Below, in pieces: positions 27,013 through 35,703 of a DNA stretch of 64,000 nt. The stretch's first letter is position 1. Each line of letters begins with the position of its first letter. The notes beneath the pieces are model-generated. The model searched no databases and was not told the origin of the DNA. It saw only the letters and a list, made by a program, of their open reading frames with translations. This DNA comes from Thermoproteota archaeon (GTDB lineage Archaea; Thermoproteota; Thermoprotei_A; EX4484-217-1). The position numbers and the translations under genes are program-made. The stretch is taken from NCBI GenBank assembly GCA_029258915.1, contig JAPDJU010000008.1, positions 1 through 64,000 of the forward strand, written 5' to 3'.

Positions 27013-28339
27013 GAGTTCCCTGGCCCGGGGTGGACCCGAGACGCCTTGGGCTTCTCACCCAGGAGCACCTGTGTCGGTTCTCGGTACGGGCGCGGGGGAT
27101 CCTTCCCGGTCCCCTTTTCATGGGCCCCAGGGATCGGCCGAACCGCCCTAACGGGCGGCCATTCCCCCCTTCAGCCGGTTCTCGCCATTACGGCACTCCC
27201 CGGCCTTCGGGTAGTTAGATCGGTCGCAGGGCAAAACCCCTACGGCCGACTCGGCCTACCCTGAGACGTCGGAGACCGGGCTTGCGTTGCCGCGAACGTA
27301 CCCCCGCGGCACGGGAATATTAACCCGTTTCCCTTTCCCGGGGTCCGGGTTACGGCCCCGGTTAGGGCCGGCTAACCCTCGGCTGACGACCATTGCCGAG
27401 GAACCCTGGTCCTTTCTGGCGGAGGGGATTTCCACCCCTCTTCGCTGTTACTGCCGCCGGGATCCACGCTCGGACCGGGTCCACGGGACCTCACGGCCCC
27501 GCTTCTAACCCGGCCCGACGCCCTCCTACCGGATCACCACCGCATAACGGTGGTGCCCCGGGGTCTCGGCGGCCGGCTTAAGCCCCGACCAATCTTCGGG
27601 GCCCTCGGCCTCGGCGGGTGAGCTGTTACGCACTCTTTAAAGGGTGGCTGCTGTTAGGCCCACCTCCCCGCTGTCTAAGGCCGAGGACACCCTTTGGCTT
27701 GGCACTTAGCCGGCACTTAGGGGCCTTAACCCCGGTCTGGGTTGTTCCCCTTTCGGCTCCCGGGCTTACCCCGGGAAACCCCACTCCCGCCTTCTACGGC
27801 GGCTACGGGTTCGGAGTTTGATAGGGAGGCGGAGGCTATCCGCCCCTCACTCTCCCAATCAGTAACTCTACCCCGTAGCCTACCTCCGGCGGGGCTGCCC
27901 TACGAGGCACTTCGGAGGGAACCAGCTATCACCGGGCTAGATTGGTCTTTTGCCCCTAGACCGAGGTCATGGGAACGAATTGCACGTCAGAACCCTTTCG
28001 GGCCTCCACCGGGCTTTCGCCCGGCTTCACCCTGCCCCGGCCTAGATCGCCCGGTTTCTGGTCTCACGGCCGTGACTCCGGGCCCTGTTAGGACCCCGCC
28101 CCTTGCCGAGGATTAAACCCTCGGCTGCGGGCATGTCGGTTTCCCTACGCCTTCGGGGGTGAACCCCTTAGGCTTGCCACGGCCGTGAACTCCCCGGCCC
28201 GTGTTTCAAGACGGACGGTGCGACTCCGGTCCACCCTCTTCGTACTTCCCGGTTGCCCGGGTTTCCTTCAGAGGGTTTCACTCCTTAAGAGCCGCACCGT
28301 ATATCGCCGTCCGGTTTCAGGCTCTTTTCACCCCCCTCT

Positions 28340-28371
<32 letters not shown>

Positions 28372-28905
28372 AGTGCGCTATCGGTCTCGGGACGTATTTA
28401 GCCTTGGAGGTCGGTGACCCCCAACTTCCCACGGCAAAACCAAGCCGTGGTACTCTGGGACACCGGCCCTTCGCCCCCAGGGTTTAACCTACGGGGCTGT
28501 CACCCTCTACGGCCCCGGACTTCCACCGGAGTTCGGCTACCCTGGGTAGGCGGCGGCCGGGCCCCTTTAACCCTACATCTCCCTACAGTTATCCCGTAGG
28601 GATTTGGTTTGGGCTCTCCCCCTTTCGGTCGCCCCTACTCAGGGGATCCCTTATTGGTTTCTTTTCCTCCCCCTACTAAGATGTTTCCGTTCGGGGGGTT
28701 CCCGTTCGGTACTCCCCGTAGAGAATATTTTCTACGGGTTTCCCGAACGCTACGGACTATTCGCCCGTAGCGGGAAGTCCCATTCGGGGATCCCGGGTTC
28801 AACGGCTGCATGCGCCTACCCCGGGCATATCGCCGCTTGCCGCGCCCTTCGTCGGCGCCCGAGCCGAGCCATCCACCGGACGGCTTCGTGCCATAGCCCG
28901 GCATA

Positions 28906-28951
28906 CTGCCGAGCCTAAACCTAGTAGGCGTTTAAGCCTATACGCGGCGCC
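28906..28951 (-). other. 23S rRNA processing stem, 5' strand
   Basis: Partner of 25138-25183. The reverse complement of this stretch equals the other strand except for the two three-base bulges that make the bulge-helix-bulge motif. It lies directly upstream of mature 23S in the transcript. Confidence 0.9.
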
Positions 28952-29039
28952 CATTGTGGCGTAAGCGCCACTAGCGCCCTTCACCCAAGAGCCCATGGGC
29001 TCTTGGGTTGCATCCAAAACATATAACCGTAAGGTTAAT
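28952..29039 (-). other. 16S-23S spacer without tRNA, containing a perfect palindrome
   Basis: The spacer between the two processing stems is only 88 bases and holds no tRNA gene, unlike many archaeal spacers with tRNA-Ala. It contains a small hairpin TGGCG-TAAG-CGCCA (28957-28970) and a perfect 26-base palindrome at 28983-29008 with 13-base arms (ACCCAAGAGCCCA and its complement). Confidence 0.8.
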
Positions 29040-29085
29040 GGCCTCAGCTCTCTCTTGGAACTTCTGCTTTCCACCCTACTACTCC
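29040..29085 (-). other. 16S rRNA processing stem, 3' strand
   Basis: These 46 bases pair with 31317-31362 across 16S. Pairing of 20 bases and 18 bases flanks a five-base helix (TCTGC) between two three-base bulges, ACT here and the complement of ACA on the other strand. This is a bulge-helix-bulge-like motif with a slightly longer centre than the canonical four bases. Confidence 0.85.
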
Positions 29086-29092
29086 ACCTGAC

Positions 29093-29154
<62 letters not shown>

Positions 29155-29520
29155 GAGGTCAGGTTCGACCTAACCCCTTATCGGAGCTAGGCCTCACCTA
29201 ACCCCCGCTCGGGTGGAGCGACGGGCGGTGTGTACAAGGAGCAGGGACGTATTCACCGCGCGATGATGACGCGCGGTTACTAGGGATTCCGCGTTCACGA
29301 GGGCGAGTTGCAGCCCTCGATCCCAACTGAGGCGGGGTTTAAGGGATTGCCTTCCCCTTTCGGGGTCGGCTCCCGCTGTCCCCGCCATTGTAGCCCGCGT
29401 GTAGCCCGGGGGTTTCGGGGCATGCTGACCTGCCGTGGCCCCCTCCTTCCTCCGCCTTACACGGCGGCAGTCCCCCCAGTGTGCCCCGATCCCGTAGGAT
29501 CGGGTAGCAACTGGGGGCGG

Positions 29521-29552
<32 letters not shown>

Positions 29553-29560
29553 CCTCACGG

Positions 29561-29592
<32 letters not shown>

Positions 29593-29719
29593 AGCGCGTC
29601 GGGCAAGGCCTTTAGCCTGGCCGTCATCCTGCTGTCGCCCCCGGTAAGGTTCCCGGCGTTGACTCCAATTAAACCGCAGGCTCCACCCCTTGTGGTGCTC
29701 CCCCGTCAATTCCTTTAAG

Positions 29720-30411
29720 TCTGCCGGGCCAGGGCCGGGCGAATCTATTGAAGGAGTAATTGTTTTAACCTACGAAGCTTACATGGGTGCCTAAAACCTA
29801 TGATTTCGGCGAATCTGATTAGAGCTTCCTTTGACGACATCCTTAGCCTCCATACATTGTCATTACCGAGATATATTCCTGAGGACTTTATTCCTAGGTA
29901 TTCAAGAGTTTTCTTTATGAATTCTAATGGTTCTCTGATTCCCTGAGACATATCTATTTGGATGCCCTTATTCGACCTTATAATGCTACCCTCCGCGTCA
30001 ACGAACCCTCTTATATATTCCAACTGTAGATCTATTGGTGCGTTCTTAATGGGCTCTGGTGTTGGCCATGGTAGTCGCTTCTTTGAACCTTTTCCTAGTG
30101 GATGACCGAATTCGCTCACTATGATTTCATAGAGTTTCTTAGAGCTTATTCTTACCCTGTATTGCCTCGGCTTGTACATATACGGATTACATTTGGATAT
30201 GCCAAGCTTGTGTAGCTTTCGGCAGATCACTCTTTTTAGATATGCTTTATTGCTGGAATACCAGATAATATAATAGTTCCTCGTTTCCTCGTACTTGTAT
30301 ACTGAACCGTCTCTTAGAGCACCTATTAGATAATATAATGCTTTTTCGTATGTCACATGCTCCACCCATTAATATTTAAGATAAGCTTTAAAATTGCCCG
30401 ACCCGCTGGCC
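29720..30411 (-). mobile_element. Archaeal intron in 16S rRNA with LAGLIDADG gene
   Basis: Deleting these bases rejoins GGCTGAAA to CTTAAAGG and recreates the conserved sequence around E. coli position 908, a known intron site in hyperthermophilic Crenarchaeota. The intron ends pair (GGCCAG at the 5' end with CTGGCC near the 3' end), as required for bulge-helix-bulge splicing. The endonuclease gene occupies most of it. Ends may shift by one or two bases. Confidence 0.88.
29745..30365 (-). CDS. LAGLIDADG homing endonuclease of the 16S intron (I-DmoI-like)
   Basis: A 206-residue protein with two LAGLIDADG motifs, YLIGALRDGSV (about residue 12) and YIRGFVDAEGSI (about residue 113), so it should act as a monomer, as I-DmoI does. 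It cleaves intronless alleles to spread its intron (family knowledge). The frame is fully inside the intron. Base composition is AT-rich compared with the surrounding rRNA, as expected for an inserted element. Confidence 0.92.
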   Translation of the reverse strand: MEHVTYEKALYYLIGALRDGSVYKYEETRNYYIIWYSSNKAYLKRVICRKLHKLGISKCNPYMYKPRQYRVRISSKKLYEIIVSEFGHPLGKGSKKRLPWPTPEPIKNAPIDLQLEYIRGFVDAEGSIIRSNKGIQIDMSQGIREPLEFIKKTLEYLGIKSSGIYLGNDNVWRLRMSSKEALIRFAEIIGFRHPCKLRRLKQLLLQ

Positions 30412-30549
30412 TTTCAGCCTTGCGGCCGTACTCCCCAGGCGGCGGGCTTAACGGCTTCCCTGCGGCACTGGACGGGCTCAAGGCCCGTCCAACACCTAGC
30501 CCGCATCGTTTACAGCCGGGACTACCCGGGTATCTAATCCGGTTTGCTC

Positions 30550-30583
<34 letters not shown>

Positions 30584-30765
30584 CAGCCGAGCGCCTTCGC
30601 CACTGGCGGTCCTCCCGGGATTACAGGATTTCGCCCCTACCCCGGGAGTACCCTCGGCCTCTCCCGCCCCCTAGCCCAGCAGTATCCCCGCAGTTCCCCG
30701 GGTTAAGCCCGGGGCTTTACGCGGGGACTTGCTGGGCCGGCTACGGGCGCTTTAGGCCCAATAAA

Positions 30766-30813
<48 letters not shown>

Positions 30814-31316
30814 ACTTGCCCCCCGCTTATTCCCCCGCCTTTTTACAGCGGGGAAAAGCCTCCCTTATCGGGAGGCACTCGGGGTGACCCCGTCACGGTT
30901 TCCCGCATTGCGGAGGTTTCGCGCCTGGTGCGCCCCATAGGGCCTGGGCCCTTGTCTCAGTGCCCATCTCGGGGCTCCCGCTTTCACGGCCCCCACCCGT
31001 TATCGGCTTGGCGGGCCATTACCCCGCCAACTACCTGATGGGCCGCAGCCCCATCCTCGGGCGGGTGCAGCGGGGATGGCGCTACACCCTTTTTAGGGAG
31101 AAACCATTCCAGGCCTCCTCCCCTATCGGGGATTAGCCCCAGTTTCCCAGGGGTTATCCCCGTCCCGAGGGTAGGTTGGCCACGTGTTACTGAGCCGTCC
31201 GCCGCGCCCCGCCATACCCCGGGGCGCGCGACTCCCATGGCTTAGTCCCACCCCGATAGCGGTCGGGTCCGGCAGGATCAACCGGAGTTCGGCCGCAAAA
31301 AGGCCTTGACGGGGGC

Positions 31317-31362
31317 GGAGTAGTAGGGTGGAAATGTGCAGATCCAAGAGAGAGCTGAGGCC
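31317..31362 (-). other. 16S rRNA processing stem, 5' strand
   Basis: Partner of 29040-29085, located upstream of 16S in the transcript. Together they bring the 16S ends together for endonuclease cleavage. Confidence 0.85.
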
Positions 31363-31368
31363 TATGTC

Positions 31369-31413
31369 AGGCCTGAACTTCTCGGAGGTAGTTCCCCCGA
31401 GGTGTTCAGGCCT
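31369..31413 (-). other. rRNA leader hairpin
   Basis: An inverted repeat, AGGCCTGAAC (31369-31378) and GTTCAGGCCT (31404-31413), with an inner CTCGG/CCGAG pair, lies in the transcribed leader between the promoter and the 16S processing stem. It should fold into one long hairpin in the pre-rRNA. Its role is unknown; leader structures often assist processing. Confidence 0.6.
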
Positions 31414-31542
31414 CCACAGTGAAGTATTTATTATCCCCGCGATCGGAGGCGGAGCGCTCACACAGGGGCTAACGCCCCAGTCGCGTCCCAGCCGCCGCCG
31501 GGAAGACCGCGGGGTTTTCTAGCATTATTCTTAATGGATACT

Positions 31543-31554
31543 GTATATTTTAAG
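31543..31554 (-). promoter_or_regulatory. TATA box of the rRNA operon
   Basis: On the minus strand the sequence CTTAAAATATAC is a good archaeal TATA box in otherwise GC-rich surroundings. It lies between tRNA-Ile and 16S, so the rRNA operon would start near 31520 and the tRNA-Ile gene would be a separate upstream unit. Prediction by sequence only. Confidence 0.55.
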
Positions 31555-31603
31555 AGTTACTCTCAATCCGCCGTGTAAAACGAGGCATGCAGCATTAGTT
31601 TAA

Positions 31604-31768
31604 TGGTGGGCCCGGGGGGATTCGAACCCCCGACCTCCCGGTTTCTAAACCGGAAACATGCTTATCAGCTTCGCCTATCCGCGGAGCTAATGCTAGCTTA
31701 GCCCCTAAGTTATTTAAGTCTTTTCCCCGCGGACATCGGGCGCTCTAACCGTGCTGAGCTACGGGCCC
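31604..31768 (-). tRNA. tRNA-Ile (GAT) with two introns
   Basis: On the minus strand the acceptor stem GGGCCCG pairs with CGGGCCC, followed by discriminator A (31607) and encoded CCA (31604-31606). The mature tRNA is built from 31737-31768, 31663-31669 and 31604-31642. This restores the anticodon stem CCCGG/CCGGG and loop CTGATAA, with anticodon GAT at 31664-31666. Intron 1 (about 31670-31736, 67 bases) falls inside the 5' anticodon stem at position 30/31 and closes with TCCGCGG/CCGCGGA. Intron 2 (about 31643-31662, 20 bases) is at 37/38. Exact ends are inferred. Confidence 0.85.
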
Positions 31769-31906
31769 CTATTAGTTCACCTTAGTTTCCAAAATATGTA
31801 ATTTAAAGTTTTTCTTAAAAACACTACTCTACTTTAAACTAGGTTGTTAAAAATATATTTGCTACCTATAGAAGTTATTTTTCACAGAAAAATACTTCCA
31901 CAAAAT

Positions 31907-31983
<77 letters not shown>

Positions 31984-32035
31984 CAAAACAAATTCTCACA
32001 TGTTATACGCTCGTATAAGCGCTTTCCTATATTGT

Positions 32036-33121
32036 TTAACTTTCAATTATTTCATCTAATATTTCCTTCCATGCAATATCTTTCTCTATAACATCAACTA
32101 TCTCTTTTTCTCTTAACTTCAGAGATTCCGGTGTTATAATTCTTTGAACTTCCCTAAGTTTTTCAACAGTAGTATACGTATCATAAGGAACCAGTAGGAT
32201 TGGGACCTTAGCTTCCTTAGCCCTTATCAGTACTCCTATTGCAGGATACAAGCTACCGGTTAATATAACAACACTAGGCTTAGTCTCTATAGCCTGTATT
32301 ATTAAGTCTGTTCTATCGCCTCCCGTTACTATAGCTGCATTGGTTGCTCTTCTAAACCACCTTATAGCTGCTTCGGGGCTCATAGCTCCAATTAAAATAT
32401 CTTCAACAAAGCTGTCAAGATATTCCTCTCCCTCCAATACTTCAGCGCCCAAAGCCTCAGCAATATCTCTAACAGTCGGAGCTATAAGTTTAGGTTTCTC
32501 TCTCACTAACCCAAGAATTTTAACACCTAGCTCTTTAATAGAAGGAGCAAGGAACCCTTTAACCCTTTCAATGTATGGTAACGGTATAGCGTTCAATATT
32601 ACTCCATGAAGTTGTACACCAAATTTCTCTAAAAAACACTTGTACAAGGATACTCTATCAACCAACATGTCTATAGGGTCTTCAGTTTTACAGTTAACTA
32701 CGAAAATAACTTTAGAATTAAATTTTCTAGCTAATTCCGGTACACTACATCCAATAGTAGAAAGAACTTCAGGATACGTATAACTTTCAATAATCACTAC
32801 ATCACTGCCATTGCTTATTTGCTGGAAACTTTGCTCTATTTTCATCTTAATTTGTTCAGCTTTACTTTCTAATTCAAGATATCTCTCAGATAGAACAACT
32901 GGCGAAATAGTTTCTACAGATTCCTTTAGGTTTAATGATTTTTTTATAGCTAAGACGTCAGTATCAATGAATTTCCCTGAGGGTAATCTTCTTCTAGCAA
33001 TAGAGACAGGCTTAAAGTATGAAACTCTTAATCCATTGTTCTTAAATTTCCTTAATAGTCCATAAGCAATTACTGTTTTCCCGCAGCAACCAATTCCAGT
33101 TATGTATATTGATTTAACCAA
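32036..33121 (-). CDS. P-loop (BioD/AAA_26) protein with DRTGG domain
   Basis: A 361-residue protein with an N-terminal deviant P-loop (ITGIGCCGKTVIAYGL) of the dethiobiotin-synthetase-like type and a C-terminal DRTGG domain, the layout of the N-terminal part of bacterial phosphotransacetylases but without the catalytic transacetylase domain. It begins 13 bases after the stop codon of the acetyl-CoA synthetase gene, in the same operon. Archaeal members are thought to be regulatory or ligand-sensing; a role in acetyl-CoA metabolism is inferred from the neighbour. Confidence 0.85.
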   Translation of the reverse strand: MVKSIYITGIGCCGKTVIAYGLLRKFKNNGLRVSYFKPVSIARRRLPSGKFIDTDVLAIKKSLNLKESVETISPVVLSERYLELESKAEQIKMKIEQSFQQISNGSDVVIIESYTYPEVLSTIGCSVPELARKFNSKVIFVVNCKTEDPIDMLVDRVSLYKCFLEKFGVQLHGVILNAIPLPYIERVKGFLAPSIKELGVKILGLVREKPKLIAPTVRDIAEALGAEVLEGEEYLDSFVEDILIGAMSPEAAIRWFRRATNAAIVTGGDRTDLIIQAIETKPSVVILTGSLYPAIGVLIRAKEAKVPILLVPYDTYTTVEKLREVQRIITPESLKLREKEIVDVIEKDIAWKEILDEIIES

Positions 33122-33133
33122 ATCACTTCACCT

Positions 33134-35257
33134 TTAAGAAATAACTGTTTTTACGTCCAAAGCCAAACATCCCTCTCCTTCCTCATATACGAAAAGAGGA
33201 TTAATATCCATTTCCACTATTTCGGGTATATTTTGTATAAGCTGGTTTACCCGAAGTATAATATTAATTACTGAGGAAATATCTGCAGGAGGTTCACCTC
33301 TAATGCCTTTAAGTATAGCATAAGCCTTTGTTTCTCTAAGCATTTCTTTAACTTCTCCAAGAGTCACTGGTGCTAATCTGAAAGAGACGTCTCTAAATAA
33401 GTTTGCATAAATTCCTCCAGATCCAAACATTATCAAATAGCCAAATGTTGGATCCTTAGATACACCGATAATGACTTCTCTGCCTCTAGGTACCATTTTT
33501 TGCACGGTAATACCGTAAAGTACTGCTCTGGGTACGTATTTGCGTGCTCTATTTAGTATCGTTCTAAAAGCCTCACGGACTTCTCCATCGGAGTTTATGT
33601 TGAGAACTACGCCTCCTATGTCTGTTTTATGCAATATTTGCGGGGAGGACACTTTCAAAACTACAGGGTATCCTATCTTATTGGCTGCTTCAACTGCCTC
33701 GTCCTCTGTTCTAACAAGGACAGTTAATGGAGTAGGAATCCCGTAAGCTCTTATAAGCTCCTTTGCCTCAACTTCTAGAAGAACTTTCCTTCCTTCCTCT
33801 CTGACCTTTTCAATAATTCTCCTAGCTCTTGTTAAGTCAACGTCATAGAATCTAACGGTTCTCTCCGGTACTTTCTCAAGTAAGTCTAAGTATTTCCTGT
33901 ACATGCACAGACCCTTCATAGCGATAACGGCTCTTTCAGGCAGATCAAAACATGGAACACTATTTTCTATGAGAAGCTTAGCAGCTTCTTCTGCAGTTTC
34001 GCCTCCAATGAAGGCAGCGATAATTGGCTTATTAGGATACATGCTATGTGCCCTTAATATAGCCTTAGCCGTTTCAAGAGGCTCCGTCATAGCTTGGGGT
34101 GTCAGAATAACTATTAACCCGCTGACATTTTCGTCACTGAGCACAGTTTTTATTGCAAATTCGTATCGGTCTGCTTTAGCATCACCTAAAACATCAACAG
34201 GGTTATATATAGCTGCAGCAGGGGGAAGGTTCGATCTTAGCTTGTTAATGGTATTAATGTTAAAGCTTGATAGCCTTAGTCCATGTTTTACACTTAAGTC
34301 GGCTGTTATTATTCCAGGGCCTCCTGCATTAGTGACTATTGCAATATTATTACTTGCCGGTATTGGTTGATTGCTGAAAGCCAATGCGTAGTCAAATAAT
34401 TCATCTAAAGTGCTTGCTAGTAAGATACCTGATTTTTTAAAAGCAGCACTGTACGATGTGAAGCTTCCAGCCATAGCTCCTGTATGGCTCATTGCAGCCT
34501 TAGCTCCAGCTTCAGTTATACCGCCCTTTACAACGATTATGGGTTTTTCCGCAGAAACCTTACGGGAAACTTCAATGAATTTAAAACCATTTTCGATAGA
34601 TTCTATGTAGAGTAAAATAACGTTAGTATTTTCATCCCGACCTAATGCCCGTATAAAATCTGTTTCATCTAAATCAGCCTTATTTCCTAAACTAATTATC
34701 TTTGAAAAACCTATGCTTCTTCTAATAGACCAGTCTAAAATAGCAGTTATTAAAGCTCCGCTTTGAGAAATAAAAGCTATCTTACCTTTTCTAGGCATTA
34801 CAGCTGCAAAAGTAACGTTTAAAGGAGTGTAAGTATCTATAAAGCCAAGGCAGTTTGGACCTAAAATTCTCATACCGTATTTTTTTCCAATACTGATAAG
34901 CTTCCTTTCCCTATCAACACCTTCACCACCTATTTCCTTGAAACCTGCCGATATAACCACGAGATGTTTTACACCTTTTTCGCCGCATTCTTTAGCAACG
35001 TTTAAAACAGCAGGTGCGGGAACGGCTATTACGGCCAAATCTACTTCGCCAGGAACATTAAGTATAGATTTATAGCACTTAATTCCAAGGATTTCCTTGG
35101 CCTTAGGGTTTATAGGGTAAATTTTTCCTTTGTAGCCGCTTTTTACTGTATTTCTAAGTATTGTATAGCCTACTTTGGCAGGGTTCCTGGAAGCACCAAT
35201 AATGGCTACACTCCTTGGACTAAATAGGTCTTTAATCATACCCCTTACCTCCTCCAA
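33134..35257 (-). CDS. acd: ADP-forming acyl/acetyl-CoA synthetase, alpha and beta fused
   Basis: A 707-residue enzyme converting acyl-CoA, ADP and phosphate to the acid, CoA and ATP, the main energy-yielding step of peptide and sugar fermentation in archaea. The CoA-binding Rossmann domain starts at SVAIIGASRNPAKVG, the phosphohistidine is in AAMSHTGAMAGS, and the ATP-grasp beta part is at the C-terminus (YPVVLKVSSPQILHKTDIGG). Alpha and beta are separate proteins in Pyrococcus but fused here. It lies upstream of the DRTGG protein in one operon. Confidence 0.95.
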   Translation of the reverse strand: MEEVRGMIKDLFSPRSVAIIGASRNPAKVGYTILRNTVKSGYKGKIYPINPKAKEILGIKCYKSILNVPGEVDLAVIAVPAPAVLNVAKECGEKGVKHLVVISAGFKEIGGEGVDRERKLISIGKKYGMRILGPNCLGFIDTYTPLNVTFAAVMPRKGKIAFISQSGALITAILDWSIRRSIGFSKIISLGNKADLDETDFIRALGRDENTNVILLYIESIENGFKFIEVSRKVSAEKPIIVVKGGITEAGAKAAMSHTGAMAGSFTSYSAAFKKSGILLASTLDELFDYALAFSNQPIPASNNIAIVTNAGGPGIITADLSVKHGLRLSSFNINTINKLRSNLPPAAAIYNPVDVLGDAKADRYEFAIKTVLSDENVSGLIVILTPQAMTEPLETAKAILRAHSMYPNKPIIAAFIGGETAEEAAKLLIENSVPCFDLPERAVIAMKGLCMYRKYLDLLEKVPERTVRFYDVDLTRARRIIEKVREEGRKVLLEVEAKELIRAYGIPTPLTVLVRTEDEAVEAANKIGYPVVLKVSSPQILHKTDIGGVVLNINSDGEVREAFRTILNRARKYVPRAVLYGITVQKMVPRGREVIIGVSKDPTFGYLIMFGSGGIYANLFRDVSFRLAPVTLGEVKEMLRETKAYAILKGIRGEPPADISSVINIILRVNQLIQNIPEIVEMDINPLFVYEEGEGCLALDVKTVIS

Positions 35258-35451
35258 CCATGTCTTCTTAAACTATGTATTCGAAGTATTTGGTTTATTT
35301 TAATCTTAGCAGTTGCTCCTAAGCATAATATAGCGGTAGCAACTATTAACCTTCGCTACTTCAGCGGGACTAAGCACTTAAGAAAATAGAATCCTACGAA
35401 CAACCAAGCTTATAACGCAGCTTAACATTATTGAGAAGTTGAGAACCTGGT

Positions 35452-35539
35452 GCGGGGGTGCCCGAGCTAGGACAAAGGGGTCGGGCTCAGGCCCCGATGG
35501 CGTAGGCCTGCGTGGGTTCAAATCCCACCCCCCGCACCA
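35452..35539 (+). tRNA. tRNA-Leu (CAG)
   Basis: A class II tRNA without intron. The acceptor GCGGGGG pairs with CCCCCGC, the anticodon stem TCGGG/CCCGA encloses CTCAGGC with anticodon CAG at 35488-35490, a long variable arm follows, and discriminator A (35536) and CCA (35537-35539) are encoded. Two candidate guide RNAs follow within 20 and 105 bases on the same strand. Confidence 0.96.
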
Positions 35540-35557
35540 CTATTAGTCTCCTCGAAA

Positions 35558-35627
35558 GCACACTGCCTGACGATGGGCGGGCTTACCTGAAAGGGGATGA
35601 AGAACCATTGTAGCGAAGGCAGTGTGC
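35558..35627 (+). ncRNA. Candidate C/D-type guide RNA with long terminal stem, 16S-directed
   Basis: A perfect 10-base terminal stem, GCACACTGCC (35558-35567) and GGCAGTGTGC (35618-35627), encloses 50 bases with the order C-like TGACGA, D' CTGA (35587-35590), C'-like ATGAAGA and D-like CGAA. The ten bases ending one base before D' (35576-35585) are complementary to 16S rRNA (identical to plus-strand 30441-30450). The ten bases 35605-35614 in the second guide position are complementary to 16S at 29385-29394. Both guide matches sit next to D-type boxes, as required for 2'-O-methylation guides. Boxes C and D are degenerate and such a long stem is unusual. It follows tRNA-Leu by 18 bases. Confidence 0.6.
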
Positions 35628-35641
35628 CGGGAAGGAGAAGG

Positions 35642-35702
35642 TAAAAGTGATGAACAGCGGATAATATGAGCTAAGCTATGATTAGGTATAGAAGCTGATT
35701 TA
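35642..35702 (+). ncRNA. Candidate C/D box guide RNA
   Basis: In order: a short stem base TAAA, perfect C box GTGATGA (35647-35653), D'-like ATGA (35666-35669), C' ATGATTA (35678-35684), perfect D box CTGA (35695-35698) and the closing TTTA. Guide spaces are 12 and 10 bases. I found no convincing match to the rRNA in this window, so a target could be a tRNA elsewhere. It ends just before the convergent transglutaminase gene. Confidence 0.45.
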
Positions 35703-35703
35703 A

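Noticed and set aside
35298-35345. Inverted repeat AGTTGCT/AGCAACT between acd and tRNA-Leu, possible H/ACA RNA
   Set aside because: Only seven paired bases and no ACA box at the expected distance on either strand.
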